A program made the translations under genes and the position numbers. The notes below the pieces were generated by a model, which worked only from the letters and a program-made list of their open reading frames with translations, searched no databases and was not told where the DNA came from. Of a DNA stretch of 5,047 bases, positions 1 through 3,781 are shown piece by piece (position 1 is the stretch's first letter; every line of letters starts with the position of its first letter). Source of the DNA: DATNNN01 sp035601815 (GTDB lineage Bacteria > Pseudomonadota > Alphaproteobacteria > Rhizobiales > Xanthobacteraceae); NCBI GenBank assembly GCA_035601815.1, contig DATNNN010000264.1:1-5047 (forward strand), written 5' to 3'.

Positions 1-1
1 C

Positions 2-913
2 GGCGCGGGCGTGATCTACGGCGGCTCGGTTGGCAATGCGCTGAAATGGTTTCCCGATCGGCGCGGACTTGCCGCGGGCCTCACCGCCGCCGGCTTCGGC
101 GCCGGCTCGGCGCTGACCGTGATCCCCATCGCCAACATGATTGCGTCGAGCGGCTATCAATCCACCTTCTTCTGGTTCGGCATCGGCCAGGGCATCATCG
201 TCATGCTCGTCGCCTTACTGCTGCGCGCGCCGCAGGCGGGCGAGGTCGCGATACCGGCGGCCCCCGCGGTCCAGCAGACCCGGCGCGACTTTGGCCCCGC
301 CGAGGTGCTGAGGCAGCCCCCGTTCTGGGTCATGTACGCAATGTTCGTAATGGTCGGCGCCGGCGGTCTGATGGCCATCGCGCAACTCGCGCCCATTGCC
401 AACGACTATAAGATCGCGGGGGTGCCGGTCTCAATTCTCGGACTGACCCTGCCGGCATTGACGTTCGCTTTGACCATCGACCGGGTACTCAACGGCTTGT
501 GTAGACCGTTCTTCGGCTGGGTGTCGGATCACATCGGTCGCGAGAACACGATGTTCATCGCGTTCTTTATCGAAGGCGTCGGCATCTACGCATTGCTCTA
601 CTTCGCGAACAATCCGGTCCTGTTCGTGATCCTGTCGGGCCTGGTGTTCTTCGCCTGGGGCGAGATCTATTCGCTGTTCCCGGCAACCTGCACTGACCTC
701 TACGGCAGAAAATACGCGACGACGAATTACGGCATGCTCTACACCGCGAAAGGCACGGCATCTCTGCTGGTTCCGTTGGCCAACGTGCTGACGACGGCGA
801 CGGGCAGTTGGCACGCCGTATTTTACGTCGCGGCGATCCTCAATATCGTCGCGGCAGTAATGGCGCTCGTCGTGCTGAAGCCAATGCGGCAACGAGCGAT
901 GGCCAAGGGTTGA
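2..913 (+). CDS. oxlT: Oxalate/formate antiporter, MFS family (5'-truncated by window edge)
   Basis: This is an inner-membrane major facilitator protein, probably exchanging external oxalate for internal formate. The reading frame is open from the first full codon (GGC at 2) with no convincing start, so about 110-120 N-terminal residues (TM1 to most of TM4) lie upstream; the GTG at 11 is internal. Visible are the VGNALKWFPDRRGLAAG signature of the TM4-5 loop, a polar central loop (about nt 225-310), a GWVSDHIGREN motif-A-like loop after TM8, and hydrophobic segments fitting TM5-TM12. Against Oxalobacter OxlT (numbering from memory), Trp 656-658, Tyr 668-670 and Lys 749-751 keep the spacing of W324, Y328 and K355. 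Arg 503-505 fits substrate-binding R272, lying 82 rather than 83 residues before the Lys. The position of W352 is Tyr here. The central loop seems about 13 residues longer than in OxlT. The gene ends in TGA, is followed by its own terminator, and lies next to oxc/frc. Another monocarboxylate MFS carrier is possible but less likely given the Arg/Lys pair and context. Confidence 0.87.
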   Translation, partial: GAGVIYGGSVGNALKWFPDRRGLAAGLTAAGFGAGSALTVIPIANMIASSGYQSTFFWFGIGQGIIVMLVALLLRAPQAGEVAIPAAPAVQQTRRDFGPAEVLRQPPFWVMYAMFVMVGAGGLMAIAQLAPIANDYKIAGVPVSILGLTLPALTFALTIDRVLNGLCRPFFGWVSDHIGRENTMFIAFFIEGVGIYALLYFANNPVLFVILSGLVFFAWGEIYSLFPATCTDLYGRKYATTNYGMLYTAKGTASLLVPLANVLTTATGSWHAVFYVAAILNIVAAVMALVVLKPMRQRAMAKG

Positions 914-930
914 TCGGGGAAGAGGAAGTC

Positions 931-975
931 GAACCGCTTCGGTCCGAAAAGACTGGGCCGAAGCGGTTTCTTGTC
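931..975 (+). terminator. Intrinsic terminator after the antiporter gene
   Basis: Positions 932-942 (AACCGCTTCGG) and 958-968 (CCGAAGCGGTT) form a perfect 11-bp stem. Pairs 943/957 (T-G), 944/956, 945/955 and 946/954 (G-T) can extend it to 15 pairs around a 7-nt AAAAGAC loop. The 3' side runs into TTTCTTGT, a short and imperfect T-rich tail. It begins 17 nt after the TGA of the antiporter and should separate it from the downstream operon. Stem strength and position are convincing; the weak T tract lowers certainty that it works without Rho. Confidence 0.8.
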
Positions 976-997
976 GTCAAGATTTCGCTGGTATAAT
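971..997 (+). promoter_or_regulatory. Extended -10 promoter for the gntR-oxc(-frc) operon
   Basis: TATAAT at 992-997 matches the sigma-70 consensus perfectly and is preceded by TG at 989-990, giving the extended -10 TGGTATAAT. A -35-like TTGTCG (4/6 match) lies at 971-976 with a short 15-bp spacer; TCTTGT at 969-974 gives a 17-bp spacer but a poorer match. The extended -10 may compensate for the poor -35. Transcription would start near 1004, leaving a leader of about 45 nt before the regulator ATG. The -35 region overlaps the tail of the upstream terminator. No start site has been measured. Confidence 0.6.
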
Positions 998-1003
998 GTA
1001 TTT

Positions 1004-1015
1004 CAGTTCCAGTTC
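1004..1015 (+). repeat. Tandem CAGTTC repeat at the expected transcription start
   Basis: CAGTTC occurs twice head to tail at 1004-1009 and 1010-1015, followed by a partial third copy (AGT, 1016-1018). It begins 7 nt after the -10 box, so it covers the predicted start and first transcribed bases, where a repressor site could act. GntR/FCD operators are usually inverted rather than direct repeats, and I see no clean palindrome here, so an operator role is only a guess. The repeat itself is plainly visible. Confidence 0.35.
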
Positions 1016-1049
1016 AGTGCTCTAGCGTGGAAAATGCTGGTCATTGTCT

Positions 1050-1772
1050 ATGAACATCGTGTCGCCCCGTAACCGCACGCTTCAAGCGCCTGCCCGCGTC
1101 GTGGTCGCCCCGCTCGACGACGTCTCCACCTTCAAGGACCGGGCCTATACGGCGCTGAAGGAAGTGATCGTCTCGATCGGGGTCTATGACCGGCCGAGCG
1201 AGGTGCGTCTCGACGAGCGCCGGCTCGCCCAGGATCTCGGCATCAGCCGCACGCCGGTGCGCGAGGCGCTGACCCAGCTCGAGAGCGAGGGGTTCGTGCG
1301 CTCGGTGCCACGGCGCGGTGTCTATGTGGTGCGCAAGACCAGGCGCGAGGTGATCGAGCTCATCACCGCCTGGGCGGCGCTCGAAAGCATGGCGGCGCGG
1401 TTGATCACCCTTTCTGCCGCCGAAGAGGAGATCGCGGCACTGCGCCGGATGTTCGCCACCTTCGAGGACGGCAAGCTGCACGCCAAGCTCGACGAATATT
1501 CCGAGGTCAATATCGAGTTCCACCAGGCGATCATCCGCATGAGCCGCAACGGCGTGCTCATCGACCTCGCCGAGAACCTGTTCACCCACATGCGCATGAT
1601 CCGGCGCAAGACCATCGGCGAGGAAGACCGCGCCGACCGCTCGATCCGCGACCACATGAATATCATCGAGGCGTTGGAGCGGCGCGACACCGCACGCGCC
1701 GAGGAACTGGTGCGAACGCACGCGCTCGGCCTCGCCGAGCACGTCGCTCGCCACGCCGACTATCTGGACTGA
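1050..1772 (+). CDS. GntR-family transcriptional regulator, FadR/FCD subfamily
   Basis: This is a 240-residue DNA-binding regulator, of usual length for the FCD subgroup. Residues about 28-96 form the winged helix-turn-helix: RLAQDLGISRTPVREALTQL carries the recognition-helix signature, followed by the wing (RSVPRRGVYVV). Residues about 103-232 form the all-helical FCD effector domain. FCD metal or ligand positions visible are His158 (in NIEFHQAI), His202 (RDHMNII) and His224 (RTHAL). The usual Asp four residues before the first His is Asn154 here. I chose the ATG at 1050; a TTG at 1044 is in frame, and neither has a clear Shine-Dalgarno. About 27 residues precede the DNA-binding domain, so a later start such as the GTG at 1101 cannot be excluded. 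The stop is 20 nt before oxc, implying one transcript and a role as local oxalate-pathway regulator, probably autoregulated. The ligand (oxalate, oxalyl-CoA, formyl-CoA or formate) cannot be read from sequence. Confidence 0.92.
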   Translation: MNIVSPRNRTLQAPARVVVAPLDDVSTFKDRAYTALKEVIVSIGVYDRPSEVRLDERRLAQDLGISRTPVREALTQLESEGFVRSVPRRGVYVVRKTRREVIELITAWAALESMAARLITLSAAEEEIAALRRMFATFEDGKLHAKLDEYSEVNIEFHQAIIRMSRNGVLIDLAENLFTHMRMIRRKTIGEEDRADRSIRDHMNIIEALERRDTARAEELVRTHALGLAEHVARHADYLD

Positions 1773-1792
1773 ATGCAATTCGGAGAAGCGTC

Positions 1793-3544
1793 ATGGCTGA
1801 AGCAGCAGTGAAGCCGAAGGCCCGCGATGCAAATGCAGCCGAAGCACAGCAAGAGCTGACGGATGGCTTTCACCTCGTCATCGATGCGCTCAAGCTCAAC
1901 GGCATCAACACGATCTACGGTGTGCCTGGCATCCCGATCACGGACTTCGGCCGTATGGCACAGGCGGCAGGCATGCGTGTGATCTCGTTTCGGCACGAGC
2001 AGAACGCCGGCAACGCGGCTGCCATCGCCGGCTTTTTGACGAAGAAGCCCGGCATCTGTCTCACGGTGTCGGCTCCGGGCTTTCTCAACGGTCTGACGGC
2101 GCTGGCCAACGCCACGACCAACTGCTTCCCAATGATCCTGATCTCGGGCTCCTCCGAGCGCGAGATCGTCGACCTGCAGCAGGGCGACTACGAAGAGATG
2201 GACCAGCTGGCCATCGCCAAGCCCCTCTGCAAGACGGCCTTTCGCGTGCTGCATGCCGCGGACATCGGCATCGGCGTGGCGCGCGCGATCCGCGCGGCTG
2301 TGTCGGGACGTCCGGGCGGCGTCTATCTCGATCTGCCAGCCAAGTTGTTCTCCCAGGTCATGGACGCGGCGGCCGGACAGAAGTCGCTCGTCAAGGTCAT
2401 CGACGCGGCGCCGGCCCAGATTCCCGCGCCGGCCGCGGTCAAGCGCGCGCTCGATGTCCTGAAGAGCGCCAAGCGCCCGCTGATCATTCTCGGCAAGGGC
2501 GCGGCCTACGCGCAGGCCGATGACGCGATCCGCGCTCTAGTTGAAAGGAGCGGCATTCCGTTCTTGCCGATGAGCATGGCCAAGGGCCTTCTCCCCGACA
2601 CGCATCCGCAGTGCGCGGGTGCGGCGCGCTCGACGGTACTGAAAGACGCCGACGTCGTGATGCTGATCGGTGCCCGCCTCAACTGGCTTCTGTCGCACGG
2701 CAAGGGCAAAACCTGGGGTGAACCCGGATCGAAGAAGTTCATCCAGGTCGACATCGAGCCCAAGGAGATGGACAGCAATGTCGAGATCGTCGCCCCGGTG
2801 GTTGGCGACATCGGCTCCTGCGTGTCGGCTCTTCTTGAGGGCATCGACGGCAACTGGCCGGCTCCGCCGGCCGACTGGACCAACGCCGTCAAGGCGAAAA
2901 AGGACGAGAACATCGCCAAGATGGCGCCGAGGCTGATGAAGAACTCGGCGCCGATGGACTTCCACGGCGCGCTTGGTGCCCTGCGCACCGTCATCAAGGA
3001 GCGGCCGGATGCCATTCTCGTCAACGAAGGCGCCAACACGCTCGACCTCGCGCGCGGCGTCATCGACATGTATCAGCCGCGCAAGCGCCTGGACGTCGGC
3101 ACCTGGGGCATCATGGGCATCGGCATGGGCTTTGCCATTGCAGCCGCCGTGGAGACCGGCAAGCCCGTGCTCGCGGTCGAAGGCGATAGCGCCTTTGGTT
3201 TTTCCGGCATGGAGGTAGAGACGATCTGCCGGTACAACCTGCCGGTCTGCGTCGTCGTCTTCAACAACAACGGCATCTATCGCGGCACCGACGCCAATCC
3301 CACGGGCGGTTCGGATCCTGCGACAACCGTCTTCGTCAAAGGCTCGCGCTACGACAAGATGATGGAAGCATTCGGCGGTGTCGGCGTCCATGTGACGACG
3401 CCCGACGAACTGAAGCGCGCCGTCGACGCGGCCATGGGTTCCGGCAAGCCGACCCTGATCAACGCCGCGATCGACCCGGCGGCCGGCAGCGAGAGCGGTC
3501 GCATCGGCAATCTCAACCCGCAAAGCGTGCTTCGCAAGAAATAG
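1793..3544 (+). CDS. oxc: Oxalyl-CoA decarboxylase (ThDP-dependent)
   Basis: This cytoplasmic enzyme converts oxalyl-CoA to formyl-CoA and CO2 using thiamine diphosphate and Mg2+. It has 583 residues versus 568 in Oxalobacter formigenes; the excess is mainly a polar, Ala-rich N-terminus of about 13 residues. The three-domain ThDP fold is complete: N-terminal Pyr domain (about 22-190) with activating Glu69 in RHEQNAG; central nucleotide-binding domain (about 210-350); C-terminal PP domain with GDSAFGF (464-470) and NNNGIY (491-496) as the Mg/ThDP motif. Residues equivalent to Oxalobacter E56, Y120, E121, Y483, S553 and R555 are Glu69, Tyr133, Glu134, Tyr496, Ser568 and Arg570. Arg294 and Asp320 match residues reported for ADP binding (R280, D306), so ADP activation is expected. 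The ATG at 1793 has GGAG at 1782-1785 with 7-nt spacing. It lies 20 nt after the regulator gene and 99 nt before frc, whose product supplies its substrate. No truncation or frameshift is seen. Other ThDP decarboxylases are unlikely given the YEE and SGR motifs. Confidence 0.97.
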   Translation: MAEAAVKPKARDANAAEAQQELTDGFHLVIDALKLNGINTIYGVPGIPITDFGRMAQAAGMRVISFRHEQNAGNAAAIAGFLTKKPGICLTVSAPGFLNGLTALANATTNCFPMILISGSSEREIVDLQQGDYEEMDQLAIAKPLCKTAFRVLHAADIGIGVARAIRAAVSGRPGGVYLDLPAKLFSQVMDAAAGQKSLVKVIDAAPAQIPAPAAVKRALDVLKSAKRPLIILGKGAAYAQADDAIRALVERSGIPFLPMSMAKGLLPDTHPQCAGAARSTVLKDADVVMLIGARLNWLLSHGKGKTWGEPGSKKFIQVDIEPKEMDSNVEIVAPVVGDIGSCVSALLEGIDGNWPAPPADWTNAVKAKKDENIAKMAPRLMKNSAPMDFHGALGALRTVIKERPDAILVNEGANTLDLARGVIDMYQPRKRLDVGTWGIMGIGMGFAIAAAVETGKPVLAVEGDSAFGFSGMEVETICRYNLPVCVVVFNNNGIYRGTDANPTGGSDPATTVFVKGSRYDKMMEAFGGVGVHVTTPDELKRAVDAAMGSGKPTLINAAIDPAAGSESGRIGNLNPQSVLRKK

Positions 3545-3599
3545 ATAGGCGCGCAATGATGGCACCCAGCGCAAGATGACATTTGGATTGTGAAACTGG

Positions 3600-3619
3600 T
3601 TGCCCGCTTCCGCGGGCAA
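3600..3619 (+). repeat. Palindromic hairpin between oxc and frc (REP-like candidate)
   Basis: TTGCCCGC (3600-3607) and GCGGGCAA (3612-3619) are perfect inverted copies around a TTCC loop, giving an 8-bp GC-rich stem. No T tract follows, so it is not a standard intrinsic terminator. It ends 11 nt before the frc Shine-Dalgarno. Plausible roles are protection of the upstream oxc mRNA end, RNA processing, or partial attenuation between oxc and frc. Short GC-rich palindromes of this style are dispersed in intergenic regions of many Bradyrhizobium-type genomes, so it may be a copy of such a family; that cannot be tested within this window. Confidence 0.6.
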
Positions 3620-3630
3620 GAGCGGAGTTC

Positions 3631-3636
3631 AGGAGA
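3631..3636 (+). promoter_or_regulatory. Shine-Dalgarno deciding the frc start
   Basis: AGGAGA sits 7 nt before the ATG at 3644, the best ribosome-binding site in the window. It supports starting frc at this ATG and therefore translation of the basic N-terminal extension. The only other start-like codons before the catalytic domain (GTG at 3698) or just inside it (GTG at 3794) lack a comparable site. Confidence 0.8.
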
Positions 3637-3643
3637 GACGACG

Positions 3644-3781
3644 ATGGCGACGAAGAAAAGCAAGAAGGCCAAATCCAGGGTCGCTTCCAAAACGACTGTG
3701 AAGCTGAAATCCAAAAGGCCGGCAGCGAGGGCGTCGGCGCTGCCGAAGCCGTCGAGAAAGCCGTTCGGCAGGGCAGGCAAG
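3644..3781 (+). other. Basic N-terminal extension of Frc (residues 1-46)
   Basis: These 46 residues precede the point where Oxalobacter Frc and YfdW begin. They hold 12 Lys and 5 Arg, no Asp or Glu, and are otherwise mainly Ala, Ser, Pro and Thr, with a KKSKKAK start. This resembles a disordered, histone-H1-like tail. There is no hydrophobic core for a signal peptide or membrane segment. Third codon positions stay G/C-rich (36 of 46 by my count), which supports real coding. However, all five Arg codons are AGG or AGA, whereas the next 420 codons use only CGN for Arg, and 5 of 12 Lys codons are AAA against one clear AAA later. Function is unknown; binding to nucleic acid, membrane or a partner protein is speculation. 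Confidence 0.75.

Larger units (their letters stand above)
3545..3643 (+). other. oxc-frc intergenic spacer
   Basis: This 99-nt spacer is long for an operon whose other junction is 20 nt. It holds an imperfect direct repeat (GCGCAATGATGGC at 3551-3563, GCGCAAGATGAC at 3569-3580), the hairpin at 3600-3619, and the frc Shine-Dalgarno at 3631. I see no convincing sigma-70 promoter or T-tract terminator in it, so frc is most simply read as the third gene of the same transcript. Confidence 0.6.

Noticed and set aside
11..13. GTG as the true start of the antiporter gene
   Set aside because: The frame is open upstream to the window edge, no Shine-Dalgarno is present, and the protein would lack TM1-TM3 of the family.
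987..1041. GCTGGT at 987-992 and 1036-1041 as a paired GntR operator
   Set aside because: They are direct six-base matches 49 nt apart with no inverted symmetry; chance is likely in this composition.
1041..1778. 245-codon minus-strand frame covering the GntR gene
   Set aside because: It is antisense to a complete winged-helix/FCD protein and its composition is that of a GC-rich shadow frame.
2537..3619. 360-codon open frame on the minus strand opposite oxc
   Set aside because: It mirrors the oxc codon pattern, has no recognisable domain or ribosome-binding site, and runs into the intergenic hairpin.
3600..3619. Intrinsic terminator between oxc and frc
   Set aside because: The stem is good but is followed by GAGCGG with no T run, so standard intrinsic termination is not supported; kept only as a hairpin.
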